From Anabaena sp. UHCC 0204 (GTDB lineage: Bacteria; Cyanobacteriota; Cyanobacteriia; Cyanobacteriales; Nostocaceae), in NCBI RefSeq assembly GCF_009711975.1, contig NZ_VIKW01000006.1:29611-93610 (forward strand): a DNA stretch of 64,000 nucleotides, written 5' to 3'. Below, piece after piece: positions 53,691-62,730 of this stretch (the stretch's first letter is position 1; every line of letters starts with the position of its first letter). A program made the position numbers and the translations under genes. The notes beneath the pieces are model-generated. The model made no database searches, was not told the origin of the DNA, and worked only from the letters and a program-made list of their open reading frames with translations.

Positions 53691-56294
53691 CTATTGCCAA
53701 TTTCCTACCAACACAAAAGGAGACCAAAAATAAGGATTTTGGAATTTGCGATTTTTTAAGAGCAATAGTTGAGCATTACGCAGAGCTTCGGCTTTACTAA
53801 CTTTAGATTTAGCCAATTGCCGATAAAACTCACTCATGAGAATAGATGTAGATTCGTCATTAACTTGCCAGAGAGTCCCCACAGTGCTACGAGCGCCCGA
53901 ACGAATTGCTATACCTGCCAAACCTAACGCCGCACGTTCATCACCAGAAGCCGTTTCACAGGCGCTGAGAACTAACAACTCAATGGGAAGTTTTTGGTTA
54001 TCGTTGCGCGATTCTCGCAATAAGTGGTCTAATTCATTGACATTTAGCCGCTGATTCCAAGTCAAAATAAAGGTGTCTGCGGCATTAGAGCTAAATTGAC
54101 CATGTGTAGCTAAATGCACAATGGGAAAAGATACGGCTTTAATTTGCTTTTGTAGGGACTCAACTATAAACTGCTGATTTAAAAGGGTATTTGTGGGTAT
54201 CTCCGATGAAATCTGCTGAACTTCAGTAGCCACTTCTGGTAAAGCGGGAAAACCCTGACGTGCTTCTGTGAGTGCTGCAATTAAAGCTTTGAGTTTAACT
54301 TGGGTGAGGGGTTTAGGTTCAAGAAGTTGGAGTCCAGAAGTCAGAGCAATGTTATATTTTTCCAAGAGATATTGTTGACCATCATGAAGCGTGGCCATTG
54401 GTAAACTCTGCAAAGAACCATCCAAGACAAATACCAAAGTTTTGATACCATTAGCGGTTAAATCAGCATCAGCGGGACGAATTAACCAATTATAGAGTTT
54501 TTGAACTATGGGTAATCGCTCTTGGGGAAAAGCCGTCCTTCTCAGAGAAATTCGGGCTTGCTTAATGGTAGTTTTTAATTCTGCTTGGGGTTGATCAGTT
54601 GTATATTTACGTAAAGGTTTACCAGGAATAGAGAGAATAACTTCTAGTCTGTCATTTAAAATAATCGGATAAATAACAGCCGCAGTTGGATCAATTTGAT
54701 CAATTAATTTCGGTTTAGCATCTGCACAAGCATCACGGAAAAAGTTATCTAATTCTGCTAATTGCAAAGATTCAATTATCTGCCGTGCTTGTTGCAATTT
54801 AGCCTGACTGGGAGATTCTTCTTTTAATAATAATCCCACTAACTCCCGATAAATTGGTTCGACACTTTCCCGAAAAGAAAATTGGACATCAGGGTTAACT
54901 GTCACCAAATCACCGCGCAAAGAACCCAGGATTTTAATAGATTGGGTATATTGAGAAATTGCCCCTTCAGGATTTTTTTGTAATTGTTGAATTCGTCCTA
55001 ATTGCCAGAATAATTGATAAGCAATATCAGGATATTCAAAAGATGGTACTAAATTCAATGCTTCAGTTGTATAATTTTCGGCTTTTTTCCATTGTTTTTG
55101 TAGTTCCGATAATTTTCCTTGGGTGAGTAATATATAAGCTTGAGTACGGGGAGTTCCTAATTTTTGGGATTGTTGATAAGCGCGGTTGAGAATTTCCTCA
55201 ATTTCTGTAAATGATTCAGAAGAATGTATTGCTAATTTGATTAAACTTTCAACTAGATTAATTTGAGCATAGATTCCAGTTTGATTATTAGAGATTTGGT
55301 TAATTTGTGGTTTTATTGTTAACCATAAAGTTTGCGCTTCTTGCCACTTTTGCAAATCTACCAATAAACTGAGACGATTTAATAAAGCTTGAATTTGAGT
55401 ATTTTGACGAGTTGCTAATTGAGCAGAATTAATATAAGCCGCAATTGCAGTTTCTTGATATTGGCTTTTTTGTTGTTTATTTAAACCGGGTTGATTAGCA
55501 AAAGCACGGGCTGTATTCCCAATATTTAAATAAACTTCTGCTGGGATTTGAGGAAGATTTAATTTTTCAGCAGCTTGTAAACCCAAATTTAAAACTTGTT
55601 GGGATTCATGCAACTGTCCTAAAACTCGCAGAACATGACCTAAAGCATTTAGAGATTGTATATTCTGTAAAGAGAATGATTGGTTTTTCCAAGTTGCTAA
55701 TGTTGCAGAATCAACTTCACAGGTTGATGTTTCTAAATTTAAAGATAGTAATAGTATTTGGCAAGCTCTGGGATATAATCCTAATGATTGTAAAGCTAGA
55801 CTTTGGTTAATTTGATTTTGGATAATTCGGTCTTTTTCTCCTAGCTGTTGATAGATTTTAGCTGATATAATCCAAGTATCTAAAGCATCTTGAATTTTAC
55901 CCCGTTCTAGTTGTAATTGTCCTTGAATATCGAGAGTTTGGGCAAGTATGCGCTGTTGTTCGGAAGTCGGAGTTTGAGATTTGAGGAGGAAAAGACTAGA
56001 ATTGATATTTTCTTCTGCTTGTTTCCATTGTCCTAATTGTCCGAAGGTTGCAGCGAGATTACTTAATACCATACCTTGATGTAAGAAGTCTCCCTGATTT
56101 TTAAATCTGGTTGCAGCTTGTTGTAATAAAGGGATAACTTCTGGAAATTTTCCCGCATTATAAAGAATCCGAGCTTGTTGAATAATTGTCTGTGGTTGTT
56201 GGATTTGAGCCATTACAGGAGTAACGCCAATTATCAACAACAGAGAGAAGAAAAACAATAAAATTGATTTTAAAAGCGATTGAGTAAATTTCAT
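53691..56294 (-). CDS. Exported TPR-CHAT protease-like protein
   Basis: An 867-residue protein with a signal peptide (SLLKSILLFFFSLLLIIGVTPVMA-QI), tetratricopeptide repeats through about residue 470, and a C-terminal CHAT domain (about 560-867). CHAT is a caspase-like fold; the dyad is visible as His in VHLATHGQFSS and Cys in LVLSACETASGD. GARSTVGTLWQVND and MSEFYRQL are standard for the family. Secreted TPR-CHAT proteins are numerous in filamentous cyanobacteria; substrates are unknown. Confidence 0.93.
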   Translation of the reverse strand: MKFTQSLLKSILLFFFSLLLIIGVTPVMAQIQQPQTIIQQARILYNAGKFPEVIPLLQQAATRFKNQGDFLHQGMVLSNLAATFGQLGQWKQAEENINSSLFLLKSQTPTSEQQRILAQTLDIQGQLQLERGKIQDALDTWIISAKIYQQLGEKDRIIQNQINQSLALQSLGLYPRACQILLLSLNLETSTCEVDSATLATWKNQSFSLQNIQSLNALGHVLRVLGQLHESQQVLNLGLQAAEKLNLPQIPAEVYLNIGNTARAFANQPGLNKQQKSQYQETAIAAYINSAQLATRQNTQIQALLNRLSLLVDLQKWQEAQTLWLTIKPQINQISNNQTGIYAQINLVESLIKLAIHSSESFTEIEEILNRAYQQSQKLGTPRTQAYILLTQGKLSELQKQWKKAENYTTEALNLVPSFEYPDIAYQLFWQLGRIQQLQKNPEGAISQYTQSIKILGSLRGDLVTVNPDVQFSFRESVEPIYRELVGLLLKEESPSQAKLQQARQIIESLQLAELDNFFRDACADAKPKLIDQIDPTAAVIYPIILNDRLEVILSIPGKPLRKYTTDQPQAELKTTIKQARISLRRTAFPQERLPIVQKLYNWLIRPADADLTANGIKTLVFVLDGSLQSLPMATLHDGQQYLLEKYNIALTSGLQLLEPKPLTQVKLKALIAALTEARQGFPALPEVATEVQQISSEIPTNTLLNQQFIVESLQKQIKAVSFPIVHLATHGQFSSNAADTFILTWNQRLNVNELDHLLRESRNDNQKLPIELLVLSACETASGDERAALGLAGIAIRSGARSTVGTLWQVNDESTSILMSEFYRQLAKSKVSKAEALRNAQLLLLKNRKFQNPYFWSPFVLVGNWQ

Positions 56295-56316
56295 TAATAA
56301 ATCTAAATTACCATAT

Positions 56317-56928
56317 TTATATTATTTGTAAAATCTGAGAAATAGTTAAGTTCAAATCTGGAAAAAGTGGAGATATGATTTGATCATCACCTCTAAATTG
56401 ATTAACTTCATATTCTTCATTAATTAAGGAATAAACTGAAATAGTGGGTTGTTTAGGATTACCGATAAATCTTCTCCCACCAAAAGCAGCATAATCAACT
56501 ATCCAATATTCAGGAATACCCATTGATTCATAATCATTTGTTTTAGTGGAATAATCGGTTTGCCAATTACTGCTAACTATTTCTATGACTAAAGGAACAG
56601 AAGCCGCTTGAGTAATGGTTGATTCTTTTTTCCACAAGGGTTCATTAACTAAGTTTTCAGGATTTAGTAATAAAATATCAGGTGAATAAGCAGATTGAGA
56701 GTTTGATGGTTTGATAAATGTTGTTTTTGGTATTAGGTAAGGAAGGTTAAGTTTATCTAATTGTGCTGATAATTTACGGACTAACCAACCAATAACTAAT
56801 TCATGATCTCCTAGTGGTGGGTTCACTTCAATAATTACTCCGTTGTGTAATTCATAGCGTAATCCTGTTTCTGGATACCATTGGATAAATTCGTCAAAGG
56901 TTACTGGTTTAGTTAAGGTTTGAACCAT
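56317..56928 (-). CDS. Uma2-family endonuclease-like protein
   Basis: A 203-residue Uma2 (DUF820) protein, a PD-(D/E)XK fold family vastly expanded in cyanobacteria. The start TFDEFIQWYPETGLRYELHNGVIIEV, the acidic site in SAYSPDILLLNPE and LVIEIVSSNWQTDYSTK (ExxS...K), and GIPEYWIVDY are typical. It lies 22 bp upstream of the CHAT gene, but its partners are unproven. Function in vivo is unknown. Confidence 0.92.
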   Translation of the reverse strand: MVQTLTKPVTFDEFIQWYPETGLRYELHNGVIIEVNPPLGDHELVIGWLVRKLSAQLDKLNLPYLIPKTTFIKPSNSQSAYSPDILLLNPENLVNEPLWKKESTITQAASVPLVIEIVSSNWQTDYSTKTNDYESMGIPEYWIVDYAAFGGRRFIGNPKQPTISVYSLINEEYEVNQFRGDDQIISPLFPDLNLTISQILQII

Positions 56929-56984
56929 GATTCACCTCTTGAATGATTATGATTATTTTACACTATTTTCAATAAATCATTCTA

Positions 56985-57030
56985 TTTAGTAGGGTGTGTT
57001 ACTTTATCGCTGTTACACCCTAATTTAAGT
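56985..57030. repeat. Imperfect palindrome GTAGGGTGTGTTAC...GTTACACCCTAA
   Basis: Inverted halves around a short spacer form a hairpin just downstream of the LRR remnant. GTAGGGTG-type palindromes are a dispersed family in many cyanobacteria. It could act as a terminator. Confidence 0.5.
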
Positions 57031-57034
57031 TACT

Positions 57035-57262
57035 TTATTTGTCTTTAGATGTAAGTTGGTTAACGACATTACCAATTAATGGTAATTGTTCAATTACCAG
57101 TTTCATCAATTCTAAAAATGATTCATCTGATAAACGTTCATCATTACGCAATTGTAAAGCACTCAGGTATGTAAGATTATGGAGTTGGGCGATCGCATTT
57201 GGCAATGTTGTAATTTGGTTGTCGCTTAAACTCAATTCCTCTAACCAAGTCAGCGCAAACAC
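57035..57262 (-). pseudogene. Leucine-rich-repeat gene remnant
   Basis: Only about 75 codons remain: LEELSLSDNQITTLPNAIAQLHNLTYLSAL (one and a half LRRs) and then an unrelated-looking helical end with LMKLVIEQLPLIGNVV. The upstream part, which should hold more repeats, is replaced by a GGGGCAA-rich repeat at 57263-57345. It is probably the tail of an LRR or Roco-like gene. Confidence 0.6.
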
Positions 57263-57345
57263 CTCAGCGCAGTAGGGGTAGCGCCCCCGTGCCTACCCCT
57301 ATCTTTGGGGCAATTTGGGGCAACCACAGGGGGTTTGCCCCTACA
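57263..57345. repeat. GTAGGGGCA/GGGGCAACCACAGGGGG dispersed repeat
   Basis: AGTAGGGGTAGCGCCCCCGT and GGGGCAACCACAGGGGGTTT segments belong to a repeat family common in cyanobacterial intergenic DNA. It separates two truncated genes, an LRR gene on one side and a HigB-like gene on the other. Confidence 0.7.
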
Positions 57346-57497
57346 ATGGATCAGGCTATCGGATCTATTTTGGACAAATCGGATCAAAAATAATAATTTT
57401 GCTTTGTGGTGGTGATAAAAGCACCCAAGAACAAAACATATTGACAGCTAAAGAATATTGGAGAGATTATGAAAGAAGTGAAAACAGCAACAGCTAA
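57345..57497 (+). pseudogene. HigB/RelE-type toxin, 5'-truncated
   Basis: The frame YRIYFGQIGSKIIILLCGGDKSTQEQNI then AKEYWRDYE is the C-terminal half of the HigB-like addiction-module killer family. About 50 N-terminal residues are missing, replaced by the repeat upstream. The likely antitoxin gene follows 26 bp downstream. Confidence 0.78.
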
Positions 57498-57522
57498 AAG
57501 CAGAAGTTAACATGATTATCTC

Positions 57523-57795
57523 ATGTCCTCTCTTCAAAATGAAGAACACGCTAGAGACTATTTAGCAGTTTTTTTAGAATTAGATGAGGAAGGACGTGAA
57601 CCAGAATTACTGCGTGCAGGTTTAAAAGATATTATTGATGCCAGAATATTGGCTAATAATCTCTCAGAAATAGCCAAAGAACGTTATGAAAAACTTGATA
57701 AATTATTATCAGAAAATGCCGGAAATGAAATTTATACTTTAATTGAATTTTTAGATGCTTTGGGTTATCGTATTGCTTTAGTACCTAAAGAATGA
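57523..57795 (+). CDS. Antitoxin-like protein (addiction-module antidote type)
   Basis: A 90-residue protein in the antitoxin position after the truncated HigB. LQNEEHARDYLAVFLELDEEGREPELLRAGLKDIIDA resembles the probable-addiction-module antidote family; the later IYTLIEFLDALGYRIALVPKE fits the end of its helix-turn-helix domain. The typical recognition helix is weak, so it may be partly degenerate. With the toxin broken, it is an orphan. Confidence 0.65.
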   Translation: MSSLQNEEHARDYLAVFLELDEEGREPELLRAGLKDIIDARILANNLSEIAKERYEKLDKLLSENAGNEIYTLIEFLDALGYRIALVPKE

Positions 57796-57889
57796 TCAAA
57801 TAGGGTGTAAATAAAATTTCTCTGTCTATTCTCAATTCAATTTACAGAAACTAAATATAGCGGTTATCGCTAGGATGCAATACAATCGA

Positions 57890-57908
57890 GGGCGCAGACC
57901 CTGCGCCC
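57890..57908. repeat. Perfect hairpin GGGCGCAG-ACC-CTGCGCCC
   Basis: An 8-bp perfect GC stem with a 3-nt loop in the gene-poor stretch 57796-58090, followed by CCTACAGG. This is a common dispersed motif type rather than a terminator, since no T run follows. Confidence 0.7.
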
Positions 57909-57979
57909 CTACAGGCTTTGCGATTTACTGACTGTATCTCACTCAAGTGCATACTGCTATAATTAATCTGATCCCCCTA

Positions 57980-58005
57980 AATCCCCCTTAAAAAGGGGGA
58001 TTTTT
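57980..58005 (+). terminator. Intrinsic terminator-like hairpin
   Basis: AATCCCCCTT and AAGGGGGATT form a stem around AAA, followed by TTT on the plus strand. It is 185 bp after the antitoxin-like gene. The preceding ATCCCCCTAA and the following TAATAAGGGGGG show that it is also a repeated motif. Confidence 0.6.
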
Positions 58006-58090
58006 ACTCTATTTCCTCCCTTAATAAGGGGGGGTTAGGAGCGATCTAGCAATGTCTAAAATAACCAACTAAAACAACTAAAATCAAAGA

Positions 58091-59236
58091 TTAGGCATGA
58101 ACCATTAAATATTGACCATTACCGTTATATTCACCGTTGCAACTTGCAAAATTAGAGATAAACCAAATCAAATAAAACCGCCAGATACGGCGAAATTTAG
58201 CATATTCAATACCGTAGTCTAAATCTTTAACTATTGCCTGAGAATCATCAAAATTTTTCAGCCAATCAGTAATAGTTCGGGAGTAATTAGAGCCATTGAG
58301 ATACCATTGATTAATAGTTTTTAGGTCTTGATTATGGCTGGGAACTGCATCATATTGCCAGTAACGGCCATGGGGAAAAATGTATTTATGAGTAAAAACA
58401 CTGGAGATATTATTAGGAGTGCGGACTGTGATAATGTGAATAAAAACCCGTCCGTTATCCTTGAGAAAAGATGCCAGCTTTCGGAAAGCTTTTGTTAAAT
58501 TACCTACATGACAAAAAACGCCAAGTGAGAGAATTTTATCAAATTTTGTTGCAAATTGGGCATCGTTTAAATCTCCTTCATAGAGAGTAAAACGACCAGA
58601 ACTAAGGTAACTTTCAGGAGCTTGCATTTTCTGACGCATATATTCACATTGCTCATGACTCAAGTTAATTCCTGTAAACTTGACATTAGGGAATTTGGCA
58701 AGAATATAATTTGCTACGCAACCCCAACCACAGCCAAAATCTAAAATATTATCGCCATCTTTTATTTCTAACTTATCAATGACATCATCAATCATGTGCA
58801 TTTGCGATTCTTCAAGATTAGCTGCTCCTTTTTCCCACAATCCCATACTATATTTAGGATAAATGAGTTTTCCATCACCTAACATGGTATTCAGCATAGC
58901 TTGAGGTAAATCATACTGAATTTTCATTAAATCTGGCGCACCTTCAGCAGTATGCTCTGTTTCTGTTAATACCCATTCGTAGGGTACAAGCAGAGATGGA
59001 AAATACTTAAAAAAGACAGGCATACAACTATCAAACAGCGATCGCAATACAGAATCAGGTACTTCTAATCCGTTGATATAAGACTCGGCTACTGCCATTT
59101 GCATAGTGTTTACTGCACTGACGGAGAGACGAGTTGCTCGGTAAGCCACTGGACTTTTTTTAGAAATATCTCCCACAATGGGAATATGTTTTTCAAAGTT
59201 TTGTAAAATTGTTGATGAAGTCATATTATCTTCCAA
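58091..59236 (-). CDS. CFA-synthase-like SAM-dependent methyltransferase
   Basis: A 381-residue class I methyltransferase of the cyclopropane-fatty-acid-synthase/coclaurine N-methyltransferase group. The SAM motif is ILDFGCGWGCVANYIL (near residue 165); upstream are YDLPQAMLNTMLGDGKLIYPKYSMGLWE and downstream ILSLGVFCHVGNLTKAF. The CFA enzyme's N-terminal lipid-binding domain is short. The acceptor (lipid, amine or other) cannot be told. It stands alone between repeat-rich DNA and the TPS region. Confidence 0.88.
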   Translation of the reverse strand: MEDNMTSSTILQNFEKHIPIVGDISKKSPVAYRATRLSVSAVNTMQMAVAESYINGLEVPDSVLRSLFDSCMPVFFKYFPSLLVPYEWVLTETEHTAEGAPDLMKIQYDLPQAMLNTMLGDGKLIYPKYSMGLWEKGAANLEESQMHMIDDVIDKLEIKDGDNILDFGCGWGCVANYILAKFPNVKFTGINLSHEQCEYMRQKMQAPESYLSSGRFTLYEGDLNDAQFATKFDKILSLGVFCHVGNLTKAFRKLASFLKDNGRVFIHIITVRTPNNISSVFTHKYIFPHGRYWQYDAVPSHNQDLKTINQWYLNGSNYSRTITDWLKNFDDSQAIVKDLDYGIEYAKFRRIWRFYLIWFISNFASCNGEYNGNGQYLMVHA

Positions 59237-59470
59237 ACTTTATTGAAAAAAATTTCGGACAAGGGAAAAGAATATTTAGTTTAATTTGATTGCTGATTTA
59301 TTAAGAGATGATTATTAAGCTTAATAGTTCTTTTTCCTCAATAGCAATCTATCCACAGAGTGAGATTCAGGTATGTATTACTCATAGGACAAGTCCTATC
59401 AGAGGATAGAAAACTTATGAGAAACTAAAAGCTAGTGTTATGGAATCACTTCTTCAAAAGGTACAAATCC

Positions 59471-59746
59471 ATGACATCGAAGACATCAAAAACATCAAAA
59501 ACATCAAAGGGATCAAAAACTCCTCCAGATCAGCGAGAAAATCAGGCTCGAAATGAACCACAAGATAACCCAGGAATGGAGACGACTGTACCAACTACAG
59601 AAGAGGGTGATACTCCTATGGATGAAAGATATCGCATGACTGGTCAAGAATCGGGTAGTGATGTTCGTCCTGGTGCTGAAGCAGAATCGGCAGGGGCTGC
59701 TGTAACAAGACCTGGACTTCCGAACCAAGGAACAGAGTCTCGTTAA
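59471..59746 (+). CDS. Small hydrophilic low-complexity protein, unknown
   Basis: A 91-residue protein from ATG 59471 (a GTG at 59435 would add 12 residues). It begins with TSK triplet repeats (MTSKTSKTSKTSKGSK) encoded by an ACATCAAAA-type tandem repeat and continues as a highly charged, Gly/Glu/Pro-rich, probably disordered chain (GMETTVPTTEEGDTPMDERY, GAEAESAGAAVTRPGLP). I recognise no family. It overlaps the TpsA gene end by 4 bp on the opposite strand. Confidence 0.55.
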   Translation: MTSKTSKTSKTSKGSKTPPDQRENQARNEPQDNPGMETTVPTTEEGDTPMDERYRMTGQESGSDVRPGAEAESAGAAVTRPGLPNQGTESR

Positions 59747-62727
59747 TGTGGCTGACAATGAGATAAAGGTCGCCAATCACGTTGAGAAAATTGCCCTGTT
59801 GGTTCATAAGCTAAAAGCGTTACTTCTCCCTTTTCATTCATTACCCAACCTTTTGCAGGGATTGGTGATTGGTGATTGGTGACTTGCCCTGAGCGTAGCC
59901 GAAGGGTTGGTGATTGGTGATTGGTAATCACTCTTGCCTGCCCCCTGCTCCCCCGCTCCCCTGCCTCCACCCACGCAAACTGCTGAAAATTACCGCTGAG
60001 AGCGTCATTTGGACTTGGTGGTACTCCTCCGCGTCCAGTGATAGAAAACTCACTTCCTGCGCCTCTTGTGCAGGGATTAGCAGCAATTAAAGTGTTAGGA
60101 TCAACGACATTTTGGGGTATTTCTACCAAACCCTGGGCGGGATTTACCCCAGAAGTGCTAAAGGTAACAGTCCCTTGTAAAGACGGTCCTGATACTTGGG
60201 AAAAAGCGGCGATATCACTGGTAATCAGCAAGGATGTGGGACTTACTTGTAAAGCTGTAAATTCGGCATCTGTCAGCCCTAGACGCTCTCTGACTTGTTC
60301 TCGACTAACGGCTGTAAAACCGAAGATATAGGGGACATTGACTGTAACTTTGCCACCTTGGGCTGTCCGCGCATTGGCGGTGATGTCGGTATTTTCTTGG
60401 GGAAATGCTAAAAGAATCTCGCTATTGATATTTATGTTACCACCGTCAGAACTACCCGCATCAGTGGTAATTGTACTGGCTCGACGTAACTGTACATCTT
60501 TGGCTGTGATATTAATGTTTCCCCCACCACCTGCATCCGTACTACCATTAATACTACCTTTATTATTGAGAGCGATCGCCTCAGCAATAATATTAATACT
60601 CCCAGCAGTCCCTGTTCCTAAAGCCTGAACATTGATTGTAGATTCATTTTGGACAAGCAATTGTTGAATATTCAAATTTAATGAACCTGCATTTGCTGTA
60701 GCTTGGGGATTAATAAACTCACCCACAATCCCCACAGAAGCTTGAATTCTACTATTTAATCCCTCTCCATTCTCACTCCCTAAAAGTTGTACACGCCCAG
60801 CATCAATGGTAATATTTCCGGCATCACCTGTACCGAAAGAAGCCGCCGAAATTATCCCCCCATTCTCCAGAGTCAACATCGGTGTAGAAAGGTAAATATC
60901 ACCTCCTCTACTGTTGGTGTAAGTATCTGTACTGAGGAAACTAATACTCCGGCCTCCATTAGCCAAAACCCCAGACACACCCGCTAATTCTACTAATTCT
61001 GTCGCCCTAATTGTTAAATTACCTCCAGGTCCCCCCGTCGGATTGAGCAGAATATTACCGATAGCCACACCACTACTTAAGGTAATTCCCGCGCCATCAG
61101 ATACCAGTAATCGTTTAGTATCAATGGTAATATCTCCAGCTTTGCTAGTTGCACCAAAGGAAGTTGTTCCAATCAGGGTTTGTGATACACTTCCAGCCGG
61201 AGTACGCAGTATTTCCACTGATTCAGAGGATTGAATATTGATATTTCCTGATGCTCCTTCACCCCGATTTAAGCTGGCCAAACTAGAACCATCACGCACT
61301 ATTAACTGTTCTGAATTAATGAAAATATCTCCTCCTGTGCCGGTACTTCCCTGAAAAGTACCACTGTTAATTCCTGAACGGACTAATTCGACAACTTTGG
61401 CATTGATATTGAGTTTTCCGCCATTTTCAGGTCCATAAGTTCCACCTCCTATGACTGCTCCATTTTCTAAAAATAGATGACCAGTATCAATTGTGATGTC
61501 TCCAGCAGTTCCGCTACTAAAAGTATTATTACTTAAAACAACTGGGGAATCAAAAGGGTTTACTGTTCCCGTAATTAGAAACGTAGCTATCAAGGTTTGC
61601 AGACTAGAGAAGCCGACACCGCTGAGTTCCACAGCATCTTGAGCGCGGATGTTTACAGCCCCTCCAGCGCCACCAGCAAAGGTTGTAGTGGATATTTGTG
61701 ATCCTGTCTGGGCGCGGAATTTTTGAGCATTGATATTTATGCCTTTTCCATCTAAATTTCCTAAAGTTAAAGCCAAAAGACGAGAACTATTTAAAAGAAT
61801 ATTATTACTTTTTAAATCTATTTTTCCACCACCAATACCGCTAGTATTAATCAGTGAATTATTGGTTATTTCAATATTGCCAAAATCCTGAATATTGTCA
61901 TAATTGAAAGTTGAATTTTCTGGGGTTAATGTCAAATTAACTAAACCTGGACTTGTCGCACTACCTAAAATAATTTGTCCGTTATTAGCAGTTAAATTAC
62001 CATGATCAAGTTGAACATTCCCACCAATTAAAGCCAAAGTTTTACCGTTGTCTACTGCTAAACCGAGATGATCTGATATGGGAATAGGTTGGGATACTGT
62101 TGGTAAATTTAATATTCCTGTTGCTTGTGATTGATTGATAATTGTCCCCGGATTTTCTCGAAATCTTAATCCAATAGGAATATTGACAGTTAATAAAGGT
62201 AGTTGAGGATTATGACTACTAAATTCAAAACCATTACTAAATACCAGACTATCGGCTGTAGAAGCAAAAAACGAACCACGCAAATCTAATCGAGCATTTT
62301 TTCCAAAAACAATTCCGTTGGGATTTAAGAAAAATAAATTTGCATTTCCTAAAACTCCTAATGTTCCAAAAATATTACTAGGATTGCTACCTGTAACGCG
62401 GGTAAAGATATTTGTGATATTATTGGGATTTGTGAAATATGCTCCTCTACCTTCACCAATATTAAATTCTTGAAAACTATGAAATAGGCTAGAATCACGA
62501 ATTGCTCCCCCTTCAATATGATCAGATAGTGAATTATTGATAATCCGGGAATTTTCTGAACCTAGAGTATTATCTGGGATAATTTGTGATAAGGCTGGGA
62601 AAGGAATAAGTAAATAAATAGAAATGAGTCTCACGCAAAGGCGCAAAGGCGCAAAGGAAGATTTCCACCTAAACTCTTGAATTCTCTCTGTGTCTCTGCG
62701 TCTCTGCGTGAAAAAAAATCTTTTCAT
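59743..62727 (-). CDS. TpsA-type exoprotein (filamentous haemagglutinin N-terminal domain)
   Basis: An exported protein of up to 994 residues, secreted through the TpsB channel encoded just upstream. The TPS domain (about 45-300) shows DNTLGSENS, the family motif FLNPNGIVFGKNARLDLRGSF and LFFLNPN. Beta-helix repeats with GGxxxINA-type turns follow to about residue 870. The first 31 codons from ATG 62727 come from a dispersed repeat. A GTG at 62634 gives a normal signal peptide (VRLISIYLLIPFPALSQ) and may be the real start. Near the C-terminus a repeat is inserted in frame (about 59862-59925). Confidence 0.92.
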   Translation of the reverse strand: MKRFFFTQRRRDTERIQEFRWKSSFAPLRLCVRLISIYLLIPFPALSQIIPDNTLGSENSRIINNSLSDHIEGGAIRDSSLFHSFQEFNIGEGRGAYFTNPNNITNIFTRVTGSNPSNIFGTLGVLGNANLFFLNPNGIVFGKNARLDLRGSFFASTADSLVFSNGFEFSSHNPQLPLLTVNIPIGLRFRENPGTIINQSQATGILNLPTVSQPIPISDHLGLAVDNGKTLALIGGNVQLDHGNLTANNGQIILGSATSPGLVNLTLTPENSTFNYDNIQDFGNIEITNNSLINTSGIGGGKIDLKSNNILLNSSRLLALTLGNLDGKGININAQKFRAQTGSQISTTTFAGGAGGAVNIRAQDAVELSGVGFSSLQTLIATFLITGTVNPFDSPVVLSNNTFSSGTAGDITIDTGHLFLENGAVIGGGTYGPENGGKLNINAKVVELVRSGINSGTFQGSTGTGGDIFINSEQLIVRDGSSLASLNRGEGASGNINIQSSESVEILRTPAGSVSQTLIGTTSFGATSKAGDITIDTKRLLVSDGAGITLSSGVAIGNILLNPTGGPGGNLTIRATELVELAGVSGVLANGGRSISFLSTDTYTNSRGGDIYLSTPMLTLENGGIISAASFGTGDAGNITIDAGRVQLLGSENGEGLNSRIQASVGIVGEFINPQATANAGSLNLNIQQLLVQNESTINVQALGTGTAGSINIIAEAIALNNKGSINGSTDAGGGGNINITAKDVQLRRASTITTDAGSSDGGNININSEILLAFPQENTDITANARTAQGGKVTVNVPYIFGFTAVSREQVRERLGLTDAEFTALQVSPTSLLITSDIAAFSQVSGPSLQGTVTFSTSGVNPAQGLVEIPQNVVDPNTLIAANPCTRGAGSEFSITGRGGVPPSPNDALSGNFQQFAWVEAGERGSRGQARVITNHQSPTLRLRSGQVTNHQSPIPAKGWVMNEKGEVTLLAYEPTGQFSQRDWRPLSHCQPH
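59857..59930. repeat. GGTGATT heptamers and GAGCGTAGCCGAAGG element inside tpsA
   Basis: Tandem GGTGATT heptamers flank a CCCTGAGCGTAGCCGAAGGG palindromic element, all within the tpsA reading frame, where they encode TNHQSP repeats around LRLRSGQV. Confidence 0.85.
62630..62720. repeat. GCAAAGGC / TCTCTGCG dispersed repeat at the tpsA start
   Basis: CACGCAAAGGCGCAAAGGCG and CTCTGTGTCTCTGCGTCTCTGCGTG, ends of a known style of cyanobacterial dispersed repeat (compare 39004 and the AACGAACC-linked AGAGACGCAGAG units at 36011), occupy what would be codons 2-31. Confidence 0.8.
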
Positions 62728-62730
62728 AAT

